Source: Ostrinia nubilalis (Eukaryota; Arthropoda; Insecta; Lepidoptera; Crambidae). From it: a stretch of 64,000 nt of DNA. The notes beneath the pieces are model-generated. The model worked only from the letters and a program-made list of their open reading frames with translations, ran no database searches and was not told the origin of the DNA. The position numbers were made by a program, and so were the translations under genes. Below are positions 23,286-32,344 of the stretch, in pieces (the first letter of the stretch is position 1; every line of letters begins with the position of its first letter). The stretch spans positions 382,001-446,000 of the forward strand of contig NC_087095.1 in NCBI RefSeq assembly GCF_963855985.1. Reading direction: 5' to 3'.

Positions 23286-25625
23286 TCACTTACCATCAGG
23301 TGATCCGTCTGCTCGTTTGCCTCCTATCACATAAAAAAAAAAAAAAAAAAAATTAGAACTTATTTAGTCGGAATAATATGTGCAATATGCTTACTCTATG
23401 CACTGCAAATATGATAATTACATAATAATTTGTGCTAAAGAAGTAAGCTCGGTAAGAGTATGTTGAAAAACAATGGCATGTTAGAAACAAACTAGTAGGA
23501 CCTAGAGGTATCCATAGTCTTTGTTACCACAATAATGAAAAAAAAAAACATGTGTTTGGACAACCCTGGTAGCAATTAGGTGCAAGGAGCATCTTCCAAG
23601 GTGTGATGAGCCGATTTGCATAAGGAGGTGATAAAAACAGGGGCGCGCCGCTCATTACCGGCCGGGACAGAGGTTGCATTAGCGGAGCTCTTAGGTATTA
23701 AGGCATCCCATAACACGAACGTTACTAGATAGGTGCTATACTACTGTAGTATTAAGTTTTAATCTCCTTTTAGTAGTTATTCTTACCAACTTCTCATCAT
23801 CCATGGTTAATACGTATTGTAACAGATGTGCATGGATGTTTGTGCTTGCAAAATACCTCATGTTCCCAATTTGTATTGATCATACCCAATCTATCGTTTG
23901 CATTTGAAACCGTTCAGCTTTATTTGGCCGCTACGCAAATAGAGATGAGTAATAAACCTAATTCGTGTCCAATTATCGCGATAGGTGTGAACAGGCGACA
24001 GTGGCAGATGACGCGAACGAAATGATGGCCGCGTAATTAGAGATTAGGCCAAAATCGAGCGGTCATCGACACTCGCCGAATAGCGCGCACGGATCTACGT
24101 CTACTGAATCTGACAGTACGTGTGCAAGCTGGGACTGATGTGCAGGATTAAAAACGTCGTTAATTTATTAGAAGCTTGTCCTACAAACTTTGGACATAAG
24201 CATTGTAGCACATTAATGAGACCAATAGAGATTAGAGACAATGAATTTTGGCAATATTGGCACAGTCTTGGATAAAACCAATAATTTAGTTCTAATCACT
24301 GTTTGGTTAAAGTCTCCTGAAAAAAGTTCTGTTTGATTTGATGAAAAAAGTCCTACTTAAACTGCATATCAAACACTCGTTATGTCGCGCTGTTCAAATC
24401 CGTTAGCACATCCAGAGGCACCAATGCGTTGTGGCGTATGGGCGGTTCGTTGATTGCGAGCTGCGCCGTGACAAAGATCAGCCGACAACAATTCACGTCA
24501 ATTTGTGAGCTGACAAGGTGCGGTCGCGAGCGTGAGCCTCCGCACTCTGCGAGCACAGCTCACAGCGAATGCGTGGAGTCGCTGTTCTGTTACAGGCATA
24601 AAAATGTTAGCTAGATAACAATGCATATTTTTACAAGCTGACAAAGTGGGGTGACTACTACAAAATGCTACGAATTACCGTCGGGTCACTACGGCTACGA
24701 ATTACGGTCGTAGTAGTCGTAGCAAAGGCATTCGCTACTTTGGTTGACAACCAGGTGTCGCGATGTCGTTGTGAACTTGAATATTTATGTTTTTATTGGA
24801 CATTCGCACTACCTTAGCGTCTAATGAAGAAGGTACAAGGAGTGCAATCCTTATACTGATGAAAAGTGTTCTAGTTTCTTTGCTACGAAAAGAAAATGGT
24901 ATTGGTTTACCAAGAAAAACAATTCATGAGTGGAGTCCATTTGGGCATCGTTAGCAAAAGAAACTATGAACTATTAGAAACATTTTTCACCATCGACTCT
25001 ATGGCACCCATGCTCGCGGCCAAACAGTCAGGTCGATCAGTCGGTAGTTTTGAGCGCGCACTCACGAGCAGCGTATTTGCACCGCTCGCTCGTCGCCGCG
25101 TAATCTATTTGGGCCGTGATAGAGCGACGCGTGCTCAATGCTATTGCAGGCATCTATTTCTTCAGATATTCATTCATTAGGTAGGTATAGCCTAGTTTGT
25201 AATAATCAGTAAATAAACTAGTCAGTCAATATCAGTTTTATTCTCAAGAACATAAACGAAAATAATAACATAGTGAACAAACATAGTGAAAAATACATAC
25301 GATTTGGTCCAAATTGAAAGTTTTTTTCCTAGACTCTACTAAAGTGTGATTTTGTTAAAAAATGCGTCGCATCAGAGAATGCAGTTTCAGAGCTTGTATT
25401 TGTAGTAACTTTTTAAATGCTCTGAGAAATAAATCACCGAAGTGATAATTATTAGACTAAGCAAGCAAATTTTTCTTACTACACAAAGGACAAAACGTTC
25501 ATCCACAAAATGACCTTTTCCAACAACTGGCAAACAAATATCAATATTTCGCGCCTCATGCGCTCTTTCATTAGTCCTTCCGTTAGGTAAGACAATTATC
25601 GGGCTGATTGGCTGCGGGCAAACAC

Positions 25626-25712
25626 CGCATTATGGGAATTATCGGAATTATCTGGGCGCGCGCGGCGGCGGCACGTTCGAATTATCCGATATTTATTTAT
25701 CCGCTAACGAGC
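25626..25712. promoter_or_regulatory. AATTATC cluster (candidate CRE)
   Basis: AATTATC occurs at 25637-25643, 25646-25652 (as a direct repeat GGAATTATCGGAATTATC) and 25680-25686, followed by TTTATCCG near 25696. These surround a very GC-rich core. Such clustering could mark a regulatory element, for homeodomain or GATA-type factors (reverse GATAATT). Inference only. Confidence 0.2.
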
Positions 25713-26237
25713 GCTCGAGAGGTGCTCTGATTAACTGGACGTCGAGTGTGGTTTAGGATGTTAGCTGGCCAGCTCGATGGAATGTTGTTTTAGAAAGTAT
25801 TTATTAAATTAAACTTCTACTTTATAAATAAATCAGTGTTTCTATAGCCACTAAACTGAGCAATTTTGTAACCCAAGAAGGTTCTTTAAACCATTTTCAT
25901 AATCAAGATAACAAAACACTGTTTGTAAATGTCACTTGTTACTTCTCTTACAATAAGTAGGTATTACCTTTGTGTCTAATATGAATACTTTCTTTTATTT
26001 ACCTAAATATTCGTAGTTATATTGACATGACTAGCCCCGTTTATGACAAATGTTCTTGACAAACTCGACAGACGTGAAACGGAGCACACCCTAAAAAGTA
26101 AAACAATACCGTTTATGGGTATTGTTGGACGTATTAAACAAATCAAACGCAAGATACAAGAGTCGCCATAAACCGGAAATTACTATTCATAATAAATCAA
26201 GGGCGAAACAGGCGATAAACTGTGTCCTGTCGTAAAG

Positions 26238-26293
26238 CCACCGCTGTAATCAACTCGCTCGCGATTACGCCGTAATCGTAATTCTGTAATCCG
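26238..26293. promoter_or_regulatory. TAATC cluster (candidate CRE)
   Basis: Four TAATC cores in about 45 bp: 26247-26251, 26263-26267 (as GATTA), 26273-26277 and 26287-26291 (TAATCC). TAATCC is the site of K50 homeodomains such as Bicoid/Otx and Sine oculis-type factors. Function is not shown. Confidence 0.25.
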
Positions 26294-26641
26294 TGGATGA
26301 AGCTTTGCATCTACTTACAGCTGGACGTAGATGGAGGATGTGAAAATTCTTTAAGAATTTTCGCACTACTTACTTCCGATCCGGTTCCGTAGAACTATGT
26401 ACCTATTTCTATTTTAGTGTACGTCCTAGATCCGATTTCAGACATCCGTATTCTCTAATTTTATTTATCCATATTTTGATGAATGCGAACCGGATTCACA
26501 TTCGGATTAACTAGTTTTGTATTTTTTTATATTTTGTCTATGATTAAAACAAGTTTCTACGAGATCGGAGTACCTACTACACCTCAATTATTTTTAAAAT
26601 GTTTCCGTAATTTTACCTATTCTGCGAATGTCAACTCTATA

Positions 26642-27321
26642 CAGGGTGGAAACGATAAGTGATCTCACTCGATTATTTCTAAAATATACATGATATCAAA
26701 AAACTAGTTACTGATCCTGAAAGTGCTTCATGAGCTCTATCTAATGGTATTAATAATAGGTTACAGAATAAACTGGATCTATCCGAAAATTCAATGTTTC
26801 CAGCTTCCATACATTTGGTAAAGTCACATTATTTTAAAAACTACACATGATATCGTAAAACTGATTATTGATTCTAAAAGTGCTTCACAAGCTCTATCCA
26901 ATGGTATCAATATTAGGTTACAGAATAAACGGGATCTATCCAAAAATTCAATGTTTCCTTCTTCCATACATTTAGTACTACCACAGTCATGGCACTCATC
27001 TCTTGACAATATTATAGCAAGTAAAGCCTAAAACTAATGTTTATTATGAATAATTTTAAAGAAGAATACAATTTACGAGATTATTTTAAGAGTTTATTAT
27101 TAAAATAAAACAAAATACACTTCTAATATTGTGTGTCTGGCATACATTTAGTATGGAAGCTGGAAACATTGAATTCTCAGATAGATCCAGTTTATTCTGT
27201 AACCTATTATAGGTACCGTTTGAAAGAGCTCATGAAGCACTTTCAGGATCAGTAACCAGTTTTTCAATATCTTGTATAGTTTAGAAATAATCGAGTGAGA
27301 TCACTTAACGTTTCCACCCTG
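26642..27321. mobile_element. 680-bp fold-back element with three arm copies
   Basis: Starts CAGGGTGGAAACG at 26642 and ends with its inverse CGTTTCCACCCTG at 27321, each flanked by TATA (26638-26641 and 27322-27325). The terminal inverted repeats are about 180 bp long and clearly similar throughout, sharing GGTTACAGAATAAACTGGAT. A third, more diverged copy of most of the arm lies in direct orientation at about 26827-26979, 157 bp after the first. There is no transposase, so the element is non-autonomous. TATA may be a 4-bp duplication, or TA with a longer terminus; the superfamily is left open. Confidence 0.85.
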
Positions 27322-27489
27322 TATACCACTACGATCTTTGAAAAAGCGTCAGTGGACTCAACCCTTATTAAGTCGTTGCCACCTCAATTTCAAAACGGCA
27401 CAAAGGTCCCCGCGGCCTATTTTTATTAATTTAATGTTGCCGACAAATGGTTGATGCGCGAAGTTAGATTGAAATTTGATCCTAGACCA

Positions 27490-27600
27490 TTATGCACGTT
27501 GATTAAAAGCGTGCAGTAATTATATTACCGCCGTAATCGCGGCCGAGATACATTTTGATACAAGTAATCGGCGCTGTAATTACAAACGTCCGCTCTACGA
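27490..27600. promoter_or_regulatory. Symmetric TAAT-site cluster (candidate CRE)
   Basis: TAATTA at 27517-27522 and 27577-27582 bracket TAATC at 27534-27538 and 27565-27569, with GATTA at 27501-27505, in a GC-richer block. The mirrored order of homeodomain-type sites is notable but regulation is inferred, not seen. Confidence 0.25.
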
Positions 27601-27821
27601 CCCGCCGGTGTGTGATTAAAATGTGAAATAGTGTTTCGCGTTGCATTTGTAATTATTTTGCAGATTGGATGATATTGATAGGATTCACAAAGTTAATTTG
27701 TTAACTAGCTGACATTTATTATTTATATTGATTTGAACTCATCAAACTATTTGTATTAGAGTTCATAAATAATGAATGATAATAAACTGAATAGTTAAAT
27801 TCAGAAGTACTAATATCACAG

Positions 27822-27907
27822 CGCAGGACCGTTCATTGTGGAAAACCTTGGGGGAGGCCTTTGTCCAGCAGTGGACGTCATTTGGCTGAAAAGAAGAAAG
27901 AAGAAGA
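27822..27907 (+). mobile_element. RTE-type LINE 3' stub
   Basis: Contains GGGGGAGGCCTTTGTCCAGC and AGTGGACGTC followed by a (GAA)n-type tail, the 3' terminus of the same RTE group as 5278-5482 but in plus orientation and only 86 bp long. A perfect 10-bp target duplication AATATCACAG lies at 27812-27821 and 27908-27917. Confidence 0.85.
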
Positions 27908-27917
27908 AATATCACAG

Positions 27918-28303
27918 ATAACTACGAGTTATCTTGTTAGTTAACTAATTTGGGAGGTAGGTGAATGTAATTTAAGATGTTTAAAAAATTTACGGTGTGC
28001 GTGGTGGTCGCCTTTAGGAATGTCGCTATCGTCATGCCGAATAAGTATTGATAGTTTTTCCTTAGCAACAACAGTTTTGGTTTTAAATTAAACACCAACG
28101 TCCAAAGGTGGTCATCGTCATTGTTTGAGATAAGCTCGGCAATCAAAACTCGTGATGTGTCCATTAGTACCTACGTGGACCTAATGTTGGCTAATTATGT
28201 AGGCTGTAGCTCAAATGAGGCAGCCAATTTATTTGGCAGATTTTTCCTATTGAGTCATAGAGATGCAAGAAGAATCAATGGATTATTCGTCTAAATGACT
28301 TAA
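27918..28303. other. Unannotated DNA
   Basis: No gene or recognised repeat. A minus-strand frame at 27937-28164 has no domain. Confidence 0.5.
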
Positions 28304-28700
28304 GGTCCTATGTCCCCTAGAGGCAGGTAGTTGCTAATTGCTCATAAGATAGGCCCCCTTAATTTAATTTATTGTCCGTGGTGCATAATCTTTTTCTTAA
28401 AGGTTTTAAACCTTTGTTTGTCACCTGTCATCCGCTTTGCAATGGAGGGAAGTCGAACCTTAATTTCGAACTCCTCCTATGTTCTTCTGATTAATTTCGT
28501 TGCGGGTCCAATGACAGTTTAACTTTCCCCCGGGACAAACTTGACCTTCATTGGTTGGGTTTTTGTGGCGGTCAAGCTGTAGATCCTGGCTACACAGGAG
28601 TTGCAGTGGTGGGAACGAGAGGTGGGAATAGTCCCGTATGTCCCCTAGATGGGGCAGAGGGCGTCCACAACAGTCCTCCATCGCGTTCGGTGACATGATT
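28304..28700. repeat. Interspersed repeat region, copy 2 of 2
   Basis: The part at 28539-28636 repeats 8039-8136. It is extended on the right by TATGTCCCCTAGATGGGGCA and CGTCCACAACAGTCCTCCAT, wording found in many lepidopteran genomes. TATGTCCCCTAGA also occurs at the left end, about 28312, so a diverged terminal direct duplication may bound the region. Class unknown; no reading frame with a domain. Confidence 0.55.
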
Positions 28701-29135
28701 CGTCTAAATAAAACCATAAAACTGTTCTTGTGTAGGCGCTTTATATTATTGTACACCACAATCATACCTACATAGATATACCTACATACTCAGTATGATA
28801 TAATTTGTACCACATAAACTGGTTTTCCTCAGTGAGTGGTTTTCTAAATGGAACGAAATGAACTGTCTGTTATATTATGGTTTTGTTGATAACGTGGTAA
28901 ATAGCGTGTGTCGTTATCTAAATTAATTGTTTGCATTTAGGTGGTTTAGGTACTGTGTGTTTTAGATAACCTAATTAGTGTGCATTACTTTGTATGCTTA
29001 ACGAGAAATTAAATATTAACAACTGTTGATAATAACAACATCGCCAGAAATCCAATTCTGTGTTTATCCTCTCGAAAATGATTCTATTGATAACAAATAA
29101 CGACTGGTATTGACTTACGTTTATTTTTATATTAA

Positions 29136-29258
29136 GGCTGAGTTGCACCACCAACCATGCTTTAATCCTGACTATAAATATAACCGGTGTTTTTGTATAG
29201 AGTTTGACAGACTTTTAACGTGTGTAATAGTTATAAAGTAAGATGGTATAACCCGGCC
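29136..29258. mobile_element. TTA/TAA-target MITE (GGCTGAG family), copy B
   Basis: Begins GGCTGAGTTGCACCACCAAC and ends with TAAAGTAAGATGGT then ...CCCGGCC, an imperfect inverted repeat of the start. It is flanked by TAA at 29133-29135 and 29259-29261. It shares GAGTTTGACAGA with copy A at 35999-36116. The 3-bp target is typical of PIF/Harbinger-type elements. Non-coding. Confidence 0.8.
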
Positions 29259-29706
29259 TAAGTAATTTTAATCTATCTTTCAATCTGATTACCCCTGGCT
29301 TATATTGCACGAGTACCTTAGTAAATTTAATTAATACTGTAAGGTCATCGGTACAAAGAGACCGCCTCGTCTTGTATCGACACACATCGGAAATAGACGC
29401 CGCTACTTCGCCAGACTCGGCCACTCCGCAAGGATTAGCTCACGCACTGTGTTTCTTACACGCAGCTGTTTTTAGAGGCAATTCCATTCAGCTGTGGAGG
29501 TTGAAATTGAATTAATTTCGGGCGCTTGCTTTTTGGATGGCTCTACTACTCGTAGTAATATAGTGTTAAAAGTATAGTTATAAATTAGAAGCACTAGATT
29601 AACTACATAAAATGATGTAAAAACTATATCGTCAACGATACTGGCGTAGCATCAAATACATAACACTAACAACTTAATATAAAAATTATACGCTCGTTGA
29701 ATAGTT

Positions 29707-29748
29707 TTTTAAAGTGACGTTTGGACAATGGGAAATGTCACTTTAAAA
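29707..29748. repeat. 12-bp-stem hairpin
   Basis: TTTTAAAGTGAC at 29707-29718 pairs exactly with GTCACTTTAAAA at 29737-29748 across an 18-nt loop. Could be the remnant of a small inverted-repeat element. Confidence 0.7.
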
Positions 29749-29843
29749 CAGTGTTCATTAATAAGCGTGTAACTTTTTATTAGTATGGGGGTAGTATTTT
29801 AAGCTTGATTCTGCTCTACCCTTAAGCAGGTTTTTTTATTTTA

Positions 29844-29981
29844 GGGCTGATTTTTCAATCGTTAGATAACTTATAACTGAAGAATAAGTTTGGCACATTG
29901 CCAGTTTCAGTATGGTAAATATGTCAAAATGACAAGGTTATTCTTCAGATAAAAGATATCTGAGGATTGAAAAATCACCCC
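29844..29981. mobile_element. 138-bp MITE (GGGCTGATTTTTCAATC ends)
   Basis: GGGCTGATTTTTCAATC at the left is inverted at the right as GATTGAAAAATCACCCC, one mismatch apart. Inner sequences GTTAGATAACTTATAACTGA and its partner also pair partly. TTA/TAA neighbours both ends but a clean target duplication is not certain. Non-coding. Confidence 0.75.
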
Positions 29982-30020
29982 TAAAACTGTTTGTGTAAAT
30001 TTATTTTTAAGTAATGAAAC

Positions 30021-30111
30021 CGCAGGCCGCTACCAACCGGGTAAGTAACATGGAAAGCATTGGGGGAGGCCTATGTTCAGCAGTGGACGTCCTATGGCTG
30101 AGATGATCATG
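30021..30111 (+). mobile_element. RTE-type LINE 3' stub
   Basis: Contains CAGGCCGCTACCAAC and TTGGGGGAGGCCTATGTTCA, then AGTGGACGTCC, TGGCTGA and a degenerate GAT tail. It is the same 3' end as 5278-5482, in plus orientation. An 8-bp direct repeat AATGAAAC at 30013-30020 and 30112-30119 fits a target duplication. It lacks an 18-20 bp part of the longer stub, replaced by GGGTAAGTAACATGG. Confidence 0.8.
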
Positions 30112-30119
30112 AATGAAAC

Positions 30120-30964
30120 TGCTTGAGATTTTTGTACTTTTAATTTTTTAATGGAACCTGAAATAAAAACTGCAGCGTGTGATCCGAGCAGTGCGTGCGC
30201 CGGTCAAAGGGCAAGCTCAGCGAAGTTCCGCGGGAAACTTGCCCGCCTTCTATTTGCGTTCGCAAACGCTAATCCCTCGGATACATCGGTTCGAGGCCGG
30301 GATGTTCTATTAAAAGTACACAATGTGGGGCTGGGATGCGAGCCTGTTATACTTGGATAAATTAGAAGATGTATACGGCATTTATTTGTATTTGATGATC
30401 ATTTGTACCCAAAATAAACCACTTCTAAACGTTCATAAAACGAAAAGATGCCTAAATTATCCATGAATTCTAAAATCGTGTCAGGTTGTTAGTAAGTACC
30501 TAGTAGTTTTATGAAGTAAAAGTTAATGAATAATTATTATTGAGTGGCTACCCCCAAGCTTTTTAAAAAACTTTACAAAACAAATTGCAATACAAAAACA
30601 AGTTGACGTGGTTATTACTTCAAATTATAGCAAATGAACTAATTATTGTTTATTATTTGCCCATACTTAAGCCGCGACATAACAAAACATTGAAGCTGTT
30701 ATGTGTTATTATGAATATAATGCCTACGAACATAATATCTTTGCCGGTCAGACTGTGGGTTTTCCACCATAACAGCACCGTATGACGTATCTATATTAAT
30801 GCTTGTTTAATTTACCTACCGATTGTCTGTCGCTCTTATTAACTAATAATTTGATTCAATATAATTAATACGGTAAATGAACTCAATTCATGTACTGAAT
30901 AGTTAAGGTAGGTGTAGATACGAGTATAGGAAAAACCCATTAGATGTTTACGAGTATACTGAAT
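30120..30964. other. Unannotated DNA
   Basis: A GC-richer patch at 30175-30345 gives an open frame (30151-30360, 69 codons) without a domain. A GGTTCGAGGCC word at about 30289 resembles a tRNA B box but has no matching A box or cloverleaf. Nothing else recognised. Confidence 0.45.
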
Positions 30965-31028
30965 GCCTTATGGCATTAAGTTCGCCTAATGTTAATATTT
31001 TTGGCATTGAAGTATAAATAAATAAATA
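30965..31028 (+). mobile_element. LINE 3' end with (AAAT)n tail
   Basis: GCCTTATGGCATTAAGTTCG followed by an AT-rich stretch and ATAAATAAATAAATA matches the very common lepidopteran LINE 3' terminus (the family wording is TGGCATTAAGTCCGCC... TAAATAAATAAA). Only the last 60 bp remain. Confidence 0.65.
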
Positions 31029-31349
31029 CTGAATTGAGTGGGTGTTTGATAATTTTGCAATGATGACTCATCTCATTTTGGATAAGTATAGCCATTTTAT
31101 TTATGGAGTCTTTGTTATCATCTGATTAAGTTATCTATCTATTCATAATACTGAATTTGGGAGGACATTATATGCTACCTTTTGTTACACAAAAGTAACT
31201 CTGTAACTCCGGAAGTAAGTAATAATTTAGAAAGTTATTCAAAATTATGATTATCAATTAAGCATCTTCTATCGTAAGATGGTTGAATGACTTGATGTGA
31301 CAAGTGGAAATGCCTACATTCTGGCAAAGTTGATATTAATCCCAACTAA

Positions 31350-31380
31350 TCCCAACTAATATTATAAATGCGAAAGTAAC

Positions 31381-31421
<41 letters not shown>

Positions 31422-31602
31422 TACGCTTTCCCGCTTAAACCTCGCAACCGATTTTGATGAAATTTGGCATAGAGATAGTTTGAGTCCCGGGAAAGAACAT
31501 AGGATAGTTTTTATCCCGGTTTTTGAAACAGGGACGCGCGCGATAAAGTTTTTCTGTGACAGACAAAATTCCACGCGGGCGAAGCCGCGGGCGGAAAGCT
31601 AG
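31350..31602 (+). mobile_element. Non-autonomous Helitron
   Basis: The left end TCCCAACTAATATTATAAAT follows an A, and the right end AAAGCTAG precedes a T, the A|TC...CTRR|T insertion pattern of Helitrons. A GC-rich stem-loop CGCGGGCGAAGCCGCG lies about 15 bp before the end, as expected of the 3' terminator. The body contains (TCTG)10 and CCGATTTTGATGAAATTTGG, wording common to lepidopteran Helitrons of this kind. No Rep/helicase frame, so it is mobilised in trans. The first 10 bp TCCCAACTAA are duplicated at 31340-31349. Confidence 0.8.
31381..31420. repeat. (TCTG)10 microsatellite inside the Helitron
   Basis: Ten perfect TCTG units, lying at the position where this Helitron family carries its internal microsatellite. 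High length variability between individuals is expected. Confidence 0.95.
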
Positions 31603-32340
31603 TATGCCTAATATTTCCTAAACTTCATTTCAATTAATCAATAATCCAACATCATCCGTCCTGTTTCATGATGTTCACAAAAATTAATATTAAATAACGG
31701 TCCTGTATAAAAGGTGGTGGGGTCTCCACAGGGTCAACTGTTTGCCCGTGTATTTGTTGATGAGGGGCCGAGAGGGCCGGGAGGGGGCAAGACGCCGCGA
31801 CTTTAAACACCTCGTACAATTTGCGCCGCCCTGACTGGACACTTAAGTTAAATCCCACACAATATGATACAGGGTGCTCCACTTATGCCTTAATAACAAA
31901 GCTACGAATACAACGCATCTGAAATGTGCATGGCTGTAATTTATAGCAACTTTTCAATATGATTTAGTAGCATATTATGTAAGCAACGATTGAAATTGGT
32001 TAGTTAATCCGGTCAATAGTTTTCGAGTCAGTAGGCACAGATTACCGTGCTTTAAGTTACAAGTACAGGTACATAAGTACAATTCCTATATTTTTTGCTG
32101 ATACGTATACTACTCGTGTGTTTTGAATTTCTATAGCCGACGCGACGTATTATCCTACTGCATCATTATACGAAACTAAACTTTAAACTAATATTTAACT
32201 AATTTTTAATAATTAAATTGTGTAGGCATAGAAACATGGAGTATCGGTCCTGTGCTTAATATTAGGTAATTACCTTGGCTAGATACAATACATGGCTTCA
32301 AGTCTAAAAAGTACCTTGCTTTCAATATTATGACTCATTT
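31603..32340. other. Unannotated DNA with one MITE-end fragment
   Basis: ATACAGGGTG at about 31868 resembles the terminus of the TATA-flanked elements but no partner end was found. The rest, including the minus-strand frame 31652-31882, has no domain. Confidence 0.45.
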
Positions 32341-32344
32341 TATA

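Larger units (their letters stand above)
20786..23352 (+). mobile_element. CR1/Jockey-group LINE, 5'-truncated
   Basis: A non-LTR retrotransposon copies its RNA into the genome by target-primed reverse transcription. This copy keeps the C-terminal half of the APE endonuclease, the whole reverse transcriptase, the C-terminal region, a short 3' untranslated region ending CATCAGGTGATCCGTCTGCT and a 20-A tail at 23333-23352. ORF1 and the first part of ORF2 are missing, so it is a 5'-truncated insertion. One frameshift at about 22211 splits ORF2. Codon usage and G+C are clearly higher than in flanking DNA. The RT wording (GPDGIPPIVLRTCAPEL) is most like lepidopteran CR1/Zenon-type elements, but the poly(A) tail is also Jockey-like, so the clade is given as CR1/Jockey group. 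No convincing target duplication flanks it: TATTTAGT occurs at 20776 and 23361, but the second is not adjacent to the tail. Confidence 0.93.
23353..26641. other. Unannotated DNA with candidate regulatory clusters
   Basis: No gene recognised. Frames at 24429-24614 and 24896-25180 lie in GC-richer islets and lack domains. Local inverted words occur at 24651-24735 (GACTACTAC and GTAGTAGTC). GC islets at 23640-23690, 24000-24130, 24430-24590, 25030-25140 and 25620-25740 alternate with AT-rich DNA. Confidence 0.5.

Noticed and set aside
20776..23368. TATTTAGT on both sides of the LINE as a target duplication
   Set aside because: The downstream copy starts 8 bp after the A tail and the flanking bases do not match, so an 8-bp chance match in AT-rich DNA is as likely.
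24651..24735. A MITE with GACTACTAC/GTAGTAGTC ends
   Set aside because: The inverted words are short, the interior consists of internal repeats of CTACGAATTAC, and no target duplication is visible.
30281..30302. tRNA or tRNA-SINE B box (GGTTCGAGGCC)
   Set aside because: No A box at the proper distance and no cloverleaf can be drawn.
30949..30972. Similarity to the Hox-cluster miRNA iab-4 (ACGAGTATACTGAATG)
   Set aside because: Only part of the mature sequence fits, with mismatches in the seed, and there is no suitable hairpin.
31381..31420. CRISPR-like array
   Set aside because: It is a plain (TCTG)10 microsatellite inside a Helitron, with no spacers.
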